A DNA stretch of 18,287 nt from G020354945 sp964570585 (GTDB taxonomy: Bacteria; Omnitrophota; Gorgyraeia; JABMRG01; JAFGKX01). The DNA lies in contig CAZMYR010000036.1 of assembly GCA_964570585.1 (NCBI GenBank), forward strand, positions 1-18,287, given 5' to 3'. How positions within the stretch are numbered: position 1 is the stretch's first letter; every line of letters starts with the position of its first letter. The position numbers and the translations under genes were made by a program. Positions 12,188-18,287 of the stretch are shown here, one piece after another. The notes under the pieces were generated by a model that was not told the DNA's origin, did not search any database, and saw only the letters and a program-made list of their open reading frames with translations.

Positions 12188-13924
12188 ATGAAATTGTCAC
12201 CGAATGCTATGTATCTGTTGAAAAGGCGATATTTGTTAAAAGATAACAATAAAAATATTATCGAGACCCCTTCAGAATTATTCAGAAGAGTAGCTTATAA
12301 TGTCTCGCAGGCTGAGAGAAATTTTAAATCCCCTTTTAAGGCTTCGGAAATCGAAGAGAAATTCTATCAGATGATGCATGATTTGGAGTTTTTGCCGAAT
12401 TCACCCACACTTATGAATGCGGGCACCATACTCGGGCAGTTATCAGCATGCCATGTTTTGCCAGTAGAAGATTCTATAGAAGGTATTTTTGAGTCTCTTA
12501 TGACTATGGCCAGGATACACAAAAGCGGCGGTGGAACCGGGTTTAGCTTCTCACATCTAAGGCCGAAAGGAGACATGATCTCTTCCACAAAAGGAGAGGC
12601 CTCCGGCCCCCTATCTTTTATGAATATTTATAATCAGGCTACAGGGGTAATAGTTCAAGGAGGAAGACGCCGCGGCGCAAATATGGGCATTTTACGCTGC
12701 GACCATCCGGATATAATGGAGTTTATAGAAGCCAAGAAAAAAGAAGGCAGTTTCGTCAATTTCAATCTGTCCGTAGGCGCAACCGATAAATTTATGGAGG
12801 CAGTAAAAAAGAATAAAGAGTTTGAGCTGGTAAATCCAAGAACCGGGAAAGAAGTCAGAAGAGTTAAAGCAAGGATTATTTTTAACTCAATCGCCAAGGC
12901 AGCCTGGCATAACGGAGACCCGGGATTGGTATTTCTGGACGAAATAAACAGAAAACACTCTTTACGAAAAATGGGCAAAATTGAAGCAATGAATCCATGC
13001 GGTGAACTTCCACTTTTGCCGTATGAGAGTTGTAATCTTGGTTCGATAAACTTGACAAAGGTTGTTAAACGCGATCATATAGATTGGAAAAAACTTAAAG
13101 AACTTGTTAGTTTGGGCATTAGATTTTTAGATGATGTAATCGAAGTCAATAGATTTCCACTATCGCAGATAAAAGAGATTACTTCATCGAACAGAAAAAT
13201 CGGGCTCGGCATTATGGGATTTGCAGATATGCTCATCAGTTTAGGCATACCATATACGTCAAAGAAAGCTGTTGAGATTGCTAAAGCTATTATGAGTTTT
13301 ATTCATAAGGAATCCTTGAATGCCTCACACAGATTGGCTAAAGAAAGGGGAGTCTTTAAGAATTATAAACATTCTATATACGTAAAGAAAAATTTTAAGA
13401 TGCGCAACGCTACTGTTAATACAATTGCCCCCACAGGTTCTATTAGTATTATTGCCGGCTGCTCAAGCGGCATAGAGCCTATATTTGCAGTAACCTTCAT
13501 TCGCAATGTCCTTTCCGGAACAAGGATGTTTGAAATAAATCCCTTATTCGAAAAATCGATAAAAGAAAAAGGCCTGTTTAATAAAGATTTAATAACTAAA
13601 GTTGCAAGGTCCGGTTCTATTCAAGATATAAAAGAAATACCCCCGGATATGCGAAGAGTATTTATTACTGCCTTTGATGTCCCGCCCAGGCAGCACCTTT
13701 TGATTCAGGCCACATTTCAGAAATATACGGATAATTCTGTTTCAAAGACCGTAAATTTAGCGAAAGATGCCACAGTCAAACACGTTAAAAATATTTATCT
13801 TCTGGCCCATAAGTTAAGGTGTAAAGGCATCGCCGTTTATAGATACGGCTCCAGAAGAAAACAGGTGCTTTCCTTTGAATCTGAATACCTCGGCAGTTGC
13901 GGAACCGAAGCTTGTTATGTGTAA
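12188..13924 (+). CDS. nrdJ: Class II (adenosylcobalamin-dependent) ribonucleoside-diphosphate reductase
   Basis: This 578-aa enzyme reduces ribonucleotides to deoxyribonucleotides using a B12-derived radical. Visible motifs are FLPNSPTLMNAG, LSACHVLPVEDSI (Cys88, redox pair), KSGGGTGFSFSHLRP, GGRRRGANMGIL and the active-site NPCGE (Asn269, Cys271, Glu273). ESCNLGSINL carries the second pair cysteine Cys282, NTIAPTGSISIIAG follows, and there is a short C-terminal redox tail with Cys571 and Cys576. There is no ATP-cone and no intein, and the Cys-rich zinc tail of larger class II enzymes is replaced by this minimal pair. No B12 riboswitch is possible directly upstream because only 1 nt separates it from amrS. 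Confidence 0.92.
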   Translation: MKLSPNAMYLLKRRYLLKDNNKNIIETPSELFRRVAYNVSQAERNFKSPFKASEIEEKFYQMMHDLEFLPNSPTLMNAGTILGQLSACHVLPVEDSIEGIFESLMTMARIHKSGGGTGFSFSHLRPKGDMISSTKGEASGPLSFMNIYNQATGVIVQGGRRRGANMGILRCDHPDIMEFIEAKKKEGSFVNFNLSVGATDKFMEAVKKNKEFELVNPRTGKEVRRVKARIIFNSIAKAAWHNGDPGLVFLDEINRKHSLRKMGKIEAMNPCGELPLLPYESCNLGSINLTKVVKRDHIDWKKLKELVSLGIRFLDDVIEVNRFPLSQIKEITSSNRKIGLGIMGFADMLISLGIPYTSKKAVEIAKAIMSFIHKESLNASHRLAKERGVFKNYKHSIYVKKNFKMRNATVNTIAPTGSISIIAGCSSGIEPIFAVTFIRNVLSGTRMFEINPLFEKSIKEKGLFNKDLITKVARSGSIQDIKEIPPDMRRVFITAFDVPPRQHLLIQATFQKYTDNSVSKTVNLAKDATVKHVKNIYLLAHKLRCKGIAVYRYGSRRKQVLSFESEYLGSCGTEACYV

Positions 13925-13947
13925 AATATGAAAGGAGGGATGAGGAT

Positions 13948-14223
13948 ATGCCGCAGATAAAAGTTGAAAAGCCAACAGAATCAAAATTAAAACAGATGGA
14001 CGTCTCAAGCTGGCCTATCTGGCAAAAGGAAGTATCCAGATTTGATTGGTATTATGATGACCAGGAAACATGCTATCTTCTGGAAGGCAAGGCAGAGGTT
14101 GAAACCAAAGACGGCAATAAGGTCTCTTTCGGCAAAGGCGACCTGGTAACTTTCACCAAAGGTTTAAATTGCATCTGGGATATAAAAGAACCTGTAAAAA
14201 AGCATTATAAATTCGGAGAATAA
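13948..14223 (+). CDS. Small cupin-domain protein (DUF861/EutQ-like)
   Basis: This 91-aa protein is a single cupin barrel: WPIWQKEVSRFDWYYDDQETCYLLEGKAEV (22-51), then VSFGKGDLVTFTKGLNCIWDIKEPVKKHYKF (59-89). The pattern W-x-I...EtcYlLeG...GDlVtFpkGL.C.W.i is typical of the cupin_3 group; Glu40 and His86 could bind metal. The frame is open back to an ATG at 13897, but AAAGGAGG at 13931-13938 lies 9 nt before the ATG at 13948. The longer start would also overlap nrdJ, so 13948 is chosen. Substrate unknown. Confidence 0.88.
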   Translation: MPQIKVEKPTESKLKQMDVSSWPIWQKEVSRFDWYYDDQETCYLLEGKAEVETKDGNKVSFGKGDLVTFTKGLNCIWDIKEPVKKHYKFGE

Positions 14224-14227
14224 TTTT

Positions 14228-14779
14228 GTGGAAATAAAGGACCATATCCAGCATATAAAGGATATAAAAGAGATATCTATAGCTATCGACAGATGGGAGG
14301 ATATCTTTTCAGATTTTGACCCCAGCCCTTTAAGCCACAGAACTCTTTCAGAGGATTTCATCTATGAACTAAAAAAGCGGCATCGAGAAACAAAACGGGG
14401 CAGTTTTATGATAACTATTTATGCGCCATTAAGCCTTAAGGACGAGGAAAAAGAAAAAGTGGTAATTCAAAGGCTTAAGCAGTATTTTAGATTCAGGGCT
14501 ACGCAGGCTAAAAAACAACTCGGCAGAATAAGAGCAAGAGGGATTACATTTGTTGTATTTGGCATATTCTCCCTGGGGCTATTAATTCTATTGACCTATT
14601 TTAAAGCATTTTCTGAGTTAGGGATTGAACTGATAGGAATTGCATTAATGCCATTAGGTTGGTTTGGAATTTGGGAAGGCTTCTCAAAGATAGTAGATAC
14701 CTCTCCTATATTGCGGGTGGATGAAGATTTATTTATAAAACTCGCAAGAGCAAGTTACCGCTTCAAACACGTTGAATAA
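14228..14779 (+). CDS. Two-helix membrane protein (hypothetical)
   Basis: The 183-aa product has a charged N-terminal half containing WEDIFSDFDPSPLSHRTLSEDF (23-44), then two membrane helices (about 106-125, ITFVVFGIFSLGLLILLTYF, and 130-150, LGIELIGIALMPLGWFGIWEGF) and a short cytosolic tail. The N-terminal motif looks conserved but I cannot name the family. The start is GTG at 14228 with GGAG 7-10 nt upstream overlapping the cupin 3' end, and the gap to the cupin is 4 nt. It is the last gene of the 10430 operon before a palindrome. Confidence 0.7.
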   Translation: MEIKDHIQHIKDIKEISIAIDRWEDIFSDFDPSPLSHRTLSEDFIYELKKRHRETKRGSFMITIYAPLSLKDEEKEKVVIQRLKQYFRFRATQAKKQLGRIRARGITFVVFGIFSLGLLILLTYFKAFSELGIELIGIALMPLGWFGIWEGFSKIVDTSPILRVDEDLFIKLARASYRFKHVE

Positions 14780-14792
14780 GAGGGAGCCCGGA

Positions 14793-14863
14793 AGGGGACA
14801 CTCTGCTGCACAAAAAAGCTTCTGGAATATACATACTCTTTTTTGTGCTGCAGGGTGTCCCCT
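14793..14863. repeat. Palindromic element (26-bp arms, AGGGGACAC ends)
   Basis: Left arm 14793-14818 (aggggacactctgctgcaca...) and right arm 14838-14863 (...tgtgctgcagggtgtcccct) pair with two mismatches, one of them a G.U in + strand RNA, around a 19-nt loop. The AGGGGACAC/GTGTCCCCT core matches the inner boxes of the elements at 64-204 and 2118-2276. It lies between the membrane protein stop and panD and could act as a transcript boundary, although no U-tract follows. Confidence 0.75.
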
Positions 14864-14895
14864 CTAACATCTAAAAAAATTACAGGAGTGTTAAT

Positions 14896-15255
14896 ATGAG
14901 ATTAAGGGAAGTTTTAAAGTCGAAAATTCATATGGCGACGATTACCGAGACGGAATTAGAATATAGCGGAAGCATCGGGATTGATAAAACGCTTTTGGTT
15001 AAAACTGATATTGCTCCGGGGGAAAGGGTCCAGGTTTTAAATTTTAACAATGGACAGAGATTTGAAACCTATGTTATTGAGGAAGAGGAAAACTCTGGCA
15101 TAATCGCCCTTTATGGGCCTGCGGCAAGATGCGGAAATGTCGGCGATAAAGTCTGCATTGTTTCATATCTTTTGATTACCGCTGATGAGATTGTGAAAAT
15201 AAAGGAGAAAGTTATAATCCTGGATAAAAACAATAAGATAAAAACCGGAGAATGA
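14896..15255 (+). CDS. panD: Aspartate 1-decarboxylase
   Basis: This 119-aa proenzyme makes beta-alanine for pantothenate/CoA by decarboxylating aspartate. LKSKIHMATITETELEYSGSIGID matches PanD, with Lys10 (usual Lys9), Tyr23 and the self-cleavage site Gly25-Ser26, where Ser26 becomes the pyruvoyl group. NNGQRFETYVI and LYGPAARCGNVGDKVCIVSY (about 93-112) give the substrate-site Arg and the typical GPAAR loop. Length is normal. AGGAG precedes the ATG by 7-8 nt. It heads the panD-DUF6485-MBL-macrodomain-dinB series. Confidence 0.96.
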   Translation: MRLREVLKSKIHMATITETELEYSGSIGIDKTLLVKTDIAPGERVQVLNFNNGQRFETYVIEEEENSGIIALYGPAARCGNVGDKVCIVSYLLITADEIVKIKEKVIILDKNNKIKTGE

Positions 15256-15259
15256 TTTT

Positions 15260-15451
15260 ATGGAATGTAAGGTAAAAGATAACAAAGCAAGATGTAACTG
15301 CACATATGAACCCTGCGACAAAAAAGGCATCTGCTGCGAATGTATCCAATATCATTGGAGATTAGGAGAACTACCTGCTTGTTTTTTTCCCGATGATGTA
15401 GAAAAGACTTTTGACCGCAGTATAAAAAGATTCATCGCATGTTATAAATAG
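15260..15451 (+). CDS. Cysteine-rich DUF6485-like small protein
   Basis: The 63-aa product has nine cysteines (3, 12, 14, 19, 25, 26, 28, 41, 61) in a compact pattern, CNCTYEPCDKKGICCECIQYH, followed by GELPACFFPDDVEKTFDRSIKRF. It probably binds zinc or an Fe-S cluster. The motif matches the uncharacterised DUF6485 family. GGAGAATG precedes its ATG. It lies 4 nt after panD and 1 nt before the MBL hydrolase, so all three are likely cotranscribed. Confidence 0.8.
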   Translation: MECKVKDNKARCNCTYEPCDKKGICCECIQYHWRLGELPACFFPDDVEKTFDRSIKRFIACYK

Positions 15452-15452
15452 C

Positions 15453-16019
15453 ATGGTCTATCTTATTGATAAAATCGTAGTTGGAGATCTTCAGACAAAT
15501 TGTTATCTTCTGGCTGATGCAAAATCGAAACGCTGCACCATTATAGATCCGGGTGGCGATTCCCCACTGATCAAAGAACATCTTAAAAGCAAAAAAATTA
15601 CCCCCTCTTTTATAATAAATACTCACGGCCACCCTGACCATATAATGTCCAACGGTGAGTTTGACCTACCTATATACATACATAAAGATGATGCAAAAGC
15701 TTTAGCGGGTCTACACCCGGATAAGCTTTTAAATGACGGTGATAAAATCCAATTGGAAAATCTTACCATAGATGTAATTCATACGCCTGGTCATACGCCC
15801 GGCAGCATTTGTCTTTTATGTGATGATCTACTCTTTTCCGGAGATACATTGTTTGCATCAGGCGTAGGCAGAACAGACCTGCCTGGCGGCAGTGAGAATC
15901 AGCTTATAAACTCAATAAAAAATAAGCTTTTCATATTAAATGGTGGAATAAAGGTTTATCCGGGGCATGGGCCTGAAACAACAATAGGTAAAGAAAAAGA
16001 GGGCAATTTATGGCTGTAG
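15453..16019 (+). CDS. MBL-fold (glyoxalase II-like) metallo-hydrolase
   Basis: This 188-aa protein has the full metal site of the beta-lactamase fold: THGHPDH (His58, His60, Asp62, His63), TPGHTPGS (His114), FSGDTLF (Asp131) and YPGHGPETT (His172). It resembles the short YcbL-type glyoxalase II-like hydrolases (thioester or other hydrolysis). It lacks the C-terminal substrate-binding domain of true GloB, so the substrate is uncertain. The ATG is 1 nt after the DUF6485 stop and lacks a strong ribosome site, suggesting coupling. Confidence 0.92.
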   Translation: MVYLIDKIVVGDLQTNCYLLADAKSKRCTIIDPGGDSPLIKEHLKSKKITPSFIINTHGHPDHIMSNGEFDLPIYIHKDDAKALAGLHPDKLLNDGDKIQLENLTIDVIHTPGHTPGSICLLCDDLLFSGDTLFASGVGRTDLPGGSENQLINSIKNKLFILNGGIKVYPGHGPETTIGKEKEGNLWL

Positions 16020-16029
16020 GAGAAAAGCA

Positions 16030-16515
16030 ATGATAACAATAAAATTGGGCGACATAACCAATGAAGACGTTGAGGTAATTGTAAACGCAGCCAATACTGG
16101 CCTAAGAGGTGGAGGAGGTGTTGATGGAGCTATCCACCGGGCAGCAGGCCCTTCGGTTATGCAAGAGTGCAGGAAAATAGGCGAATGTAAGACCGGTGAT
16201 GCGGTAATCACCAATGCCGGAAATTTGAAGGCCAAGAAAATCATTCATACTGTAGGACCAATATGGCACGGAGGAAATCAAGGCGAGCCAGACTTTTTAA
16301 AAAACGCTTATAAGAACAGTTTCTTATTGGCTAAAAAGCAAAATTTAAAATCAATAGCCTTCCCTGCTATAAGCACCGGTGTATATGGATACCCGATAGA
16401 AGAAGCGACAAAAATAGCCCTTGGTGGCGGAAGAAAATTTGAGAAAGATTTTGATGAGATAAGATATATCTGCTTTTCACAAAGAGATTTTGATGTGTAT
16501 CAGCAGATTTGGTAA
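16030..16515 (+). CDS. Macrodomain protein (O-acetyl-ADP-ribose deacetylase-like)
   Basis: This 161-aa single-domain protein has the ADP-ribose site intact: GDITNEDVEVIVNAAN (Asp8 and the Asn of VNAAN), RGGGGVDGAIHRAAGP with the catalytic-type Asp32, TGDAVITNAGNL, IIHTVGPIW and PAISTGVYGYP. It should remove or bind ADP-ribose adducts (MacroD/YmdB type). It is slightly shorter than typical because the last helix region is compressed. AGGAGA precedes the ATG. It sits directly before dinB and may take part in a damage response; that is inference. Confidence 0.92.
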   Translation: MITIKLGDITNEDVEVIVNAANTGLRGGGGVDGAIHRAAGPSVMQECRKIGECKTGDAVITNAGNLKAKKIIHTVGPIWHGGNQGEPDFLKNAYKNSFLLAKKQNLKSIAFPAISTGVYGYPIEEATKIALGGGRKFEKDFDEIRYICFSQRDFDVYQQIW

Positions 16516-16523
16516 AAAGTAAA

Positions 16524-17738
16524 ATGAATAAAGTAATCATGCATATAGATATGGATGCTTTCTTTGCCTCGGTTGAGGCAATGGATAACCCTTCCTTAAA
16601 AGGTAAACCAATAGCAGTCGTAGGCGCAAATGAACGCACTGTTTTAGTGAGCCCCTCTTATAAAGCAAGAAGCTTTGGGGTAAGAACAGGTATGACCAAA
16701 ACCGCTGCTAAAAAACAGTGCCCCTTAATAAAGTTCGTTGTGGCAGATAGTGAGAAATATACGTTAGCATGCAGGGAGATAATAAAAATTCTTTACACAT
16801 TCACACCTTATATAGAAGTATATTCAATAGACGAATTTTTCATAGATGTTACCAACAGCCACCATTTATTCGGAACACCGCAAGAAACTGCTATTATGAT
16901 AAAAAATGCCATAAAAAATAAACTAGGTCTGCCTTGCACTATAGGAATATCCTATAATAAGCTATTAGCAAAAATAGCCGGCGATAATAATAAACCGGAC
17001 GGCCTTTTTACAATAGACAACAAAAATAGAGACAGCGTAATCGGCCCGCTCGATGTGGCTTCTGTGTGGGGGATCGGGCCAAGCACATCTAAAAAATTGC
17101 ACAATATGGGAATTAGAACATTGGGAGATTTAAAGAAGGTAAGTTATAATTTCCTGCAGGGGCGATTTGGCGCATATGGCGGCTCGCTGTACAATATGTC
17201 ACGAGGGATAGGAGATGATGAGGTAGTAACTCCTGATAAAGAAGAAAGGGCAAAATCCATAGGCCACAGCATGACATTTAAAGAAGATACCAGGGACATA
17301 AACGTGTTAAAAGGGTATCTGCTCGAACTAAGCAGAAAAGTAGCAGAAAGGCTCAGGCGCGAAAATTTAGCAGGAAGATCCATCGCCTTAACAGTCAGAT
17401 ATAAAAGTTTTCAAACATTTACAAGGCAAAAGTCGATAGATGCATTTATCAATACTACCGGCCGGATATATAAACTGGCATGCAATATTTTAAAATCTAT
17501 AGACCTTAAAGAGCCGGTGAGGCTTTTAGGGGTGAGTGTCTCAATCCTGAAGCAAAGCGATTATAAAGGTTTTCTTTTTAAAGAAGAGGAGAGAAAACAT
17601 AAGCTTGATGCAGTGCTTGATGAGATAAGTTCTATATATGGCCATGAAGCAATAACATTTGCCTCTTTAGTAAAAGTGAAAAAACATAAAAGAATTATAT
17701 CGCCGGCCTGGCGCCCGTCCGGCACAAGGAATTATTAA
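16524..17738 (+). CDS. dinB: DNA polymerase IV (Y-family translesion polymerase)
   Basis: This 404-aa polymerase has the Y-family catalytic motifs HIDMDAFFASVEA (Asp9, Phe13 as steric gate) and VYSIDEFFIDVT (Asp103, Glu104), the SPSYKARSFGVRTGM fingers motif, GISYNKLLAKIA, and the helix-hairpin-helix VWGIGPSTSKKLHNMGI. A little-finger domain follows. It copies damaged DNA. A TTG at 16509 would add five residues inside the macrodomain gene, but the ATG at 16524 gives the canonical N-terminus and lies 8 nt after that gene's stop; neither has a good ribosome site. A TnpB element begins just after its stop. Confidence 0.93.
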   Translation: MNKVIMHIDMDAFFASVEAMDNPSLKGKPIAVVGANERTVLVSPSYKARSFGVRTGMTKTAAKKQCPLIKFVVADSEKYTLACREIIKILYTFTPYIEVYSIDEFFIDVTNSHHLFGTPQETAIMIKNAIKNKLGLPCTIGISYNKLLAKIAGDNNKPDGLFTIDNKNRDSVIGPLDVASVWGIGPSTSKKLHNMGIRTLGDLKKVSYNFLQGRFGAYGGSLYNMSRGIGDDEVVTPDKEERAKSIGHSMTFKEDTRDINVLKGYLLELSRKVAERLRRENLAGRSIALTVRYKSFQTFTRQKSIDAFINTTGRIYKLACNILKSIDLKEPVRLLGVSVSILKQSDYKGFLFKEEERKHKLDAVLDEISSIYGHEAITFASLVKVKKHKRIISPAWRPSGTRNY

Positions 17739-17783
17739 AAAATTGGTGCCTAACCGTTCCACAGAACTTACCCAAATATTCCA
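17739..17783 (-). other. Candidate right end and guide-RNA 3' region of the TnpB element
   Basis: Downstream of the tnpB stop (- strand) lies a small hairpin GTTC-TGTG-GAAC (17767-17756) followed by GGTTAGGCACC, reaching to within a few bases of the dinB stop at 17738. In IS200/IS605-type elements the right end carries a hairpin and also forms the 3' scaffold of the TnpB omega-RNA, with the guide taken from the flanking DNA. Exact boundary not determinable here. Confidence 0.35.
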
Positions 17784-18287
17784 TTAGGAACATTTGGCAT
17801 CTGCTTCCTGCTTCAGCGACACATGACTCGTAGACCGCAGTAATTTTTGCGTTCCGCTGCCAGAGGTATCTCCACAGGCGTAACTTCCCCCAGAACTTGG
17901 GGTAGATATACCCTTTATGAAGAATGAACTTTCACTCCAGGTGTTTCGGTACGGGGACAGATAGGCAAGGTTTCTTGCAGCATTTATATGTCTGTCTATA
18001 GTAGTATCGCATATACCGCATATGAATATTTTCTCTGATAGATCCATCCTTTTTACCCTTGTTGCACCACATACATAACAAGTCTTTGTTGAAGGATAAA
18101 ACCTTGGCGCCTTTATTAGCTCTGACCCATACCAAGTTGATTTGTAGTCAAGCATCCTTATAAATTGGCCCCATCCTGAGTCTTGGATGTGTCTTGATAG
18201 ATGATGGTTCTTAAGCATGCCCTGTATATTAAGATCCTCAACTACTATTACTGACTTGGTTTTTGCCAGTTTAGTTGAGAGTTTGTG
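17784..18287 (-). CDS. tnpB: TnpB (IS200/IS605-type RNA-guided nuclease), C-terminal part, RuvC-III Asp replaced
   Basis: The - strand frame is open to the window edge, giving 167 residues; an internal ATG at 18218 is not the true start. The RuvC-II strand SVIVVEDLN has its Glu (residue 17 of the fragment). The zinc finger is CYVC...CGIC (Cys70, 73, 90, 93 with TKTCYVCG and FICGIC). The RuvC-III motif, normally DRDxNAA, reads DRHINAARNL: the DxN aspartate that aligns with the catalytic Asp of Cas12-type RuvC domains is His100 (codon CAT, one base from GAT). The C-terminus (SGSGTQKLL...SLKQEA) is typical of full-length TnpB, so the 3' end is not truncated. Cleavage activity is doubtful. The element abuts dinB. 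Confidence 0.85.
   Translation of the reverse strand, partial: HKLSTKLAKTKSVIVVEDLNIQGMLKNHHLSRHIQDSGWGQFIRMLDYKSTWYGSELIKAPRFYPSTKTCYVCGATRVKRMDLSEKIFICGICDTTIDRHINAARNLAYLSPYRNTWSESSFFIKGISTPSSGGSYACGDTSGSGTQKLLRSTSHVSLKQEADAKCS

Noticed and set aside
13897..13947. Upstream ATG extending the cupin protein by 17 residues
   Set aside because: It overlaps the end of nrdJ, lacks a ribosome site, and the added residues are not cupin-like; AAAGGAGG places the start at 13948.
16509..16523. TTG start for dinB within the macrodomain gene
   Set aside because: The ATG at 16524 yields the canonical Pol IV N-terminus, and the extra five residues have no support.
17932..18135. 67-aa - strand frame overlapping tnpB
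   Set aside because: It lies in another frame of the supported TnpB zinc-finger region and has no family resemblance.

Overview
The window reads as a chromosomal segment of an AT-rich, Gram-negative-type, uncultured-lineage bacterium. An NlpD-like lipoprotein and an AsmA-like anchored protein imply an outer membrane. A B12-dependent ribonucleotide reductase, an archaeal-type thymidylate synthase, AmrS and a DUF6485 protein, together with many GGGGACA/ACGTTTC palindromes, resemble Candidatus Omnitrophota or a neighbouring candidate phylum. That placement is inference; no rRNA or marker phylogeny is present. Almost every housekeeping gene lies on the + strand in tightly packed, often overlapping operons. 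Only the two transposase-type genes and one predicted small RNA lie on the - strand.

Region by region. 1-60 is the 3' end of a probable thiC. 64-204 is a long hairpin element that ends 10 nt before a PfkB-family kinase (215-1135). 1136-1314 holds two mini-hairpins and a complete tRNA-Gly(CCC). 1423-1914 is a NYN-domain putative RNase whose stop codon lies inside a 13-bp inverted repeat. Convergent to it is a consensus-like sigma-70 promoter (TTGACA-N17-TATACT) followed by a hairpin and eight T's, the best candidate for an undescribed small RNA. 2118-2276 is a partly duplicated palindromic element next to an nlpD-like gene with degenerate catalytic residues.

2983-9491 is a seven-gene operon: AAA ATPase, thymidylate synthase, HIT protein, dGTPase-like HD protein, GAF/HD-GYP-like protein with a broken HD pair, small winged-helix protein, and AsmA-like protein. 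It combines dNTP metabolism with signalling. At its end sits a RAYT-type (REP-associated Y1) transposase (9494-10196) flanked by its own palindromic arms. A 145-bp internally deleted derivative of the same element lies 64 bp away (10261-10405).

10430-14779 encodes a membrane protein with two Sm-like segments, the radical SAM enzyme AmrS, class II ribonucleotide reductase, a cupin and a two-helix membrane protein. After another palindrome come panD, a DUF6485 protein, an MBL hydrolase, a macrodomain protein and DNA polymerase IV (14896-17738). The window ends in the C-terminal part of an IS200/IS605 TnpB on the - strand whose RuvC-III aspartate position is His.

The main functional themes are deoxynucleotide supply and hygiene (TS, dGTPase, RNR), DNA damage (macrodomain, Pol IV), cofactors (ThiC, PanD) and envelope. 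These are interspersed with a family of mobile palindromes that repeatedly sit directly upstream of start codons.
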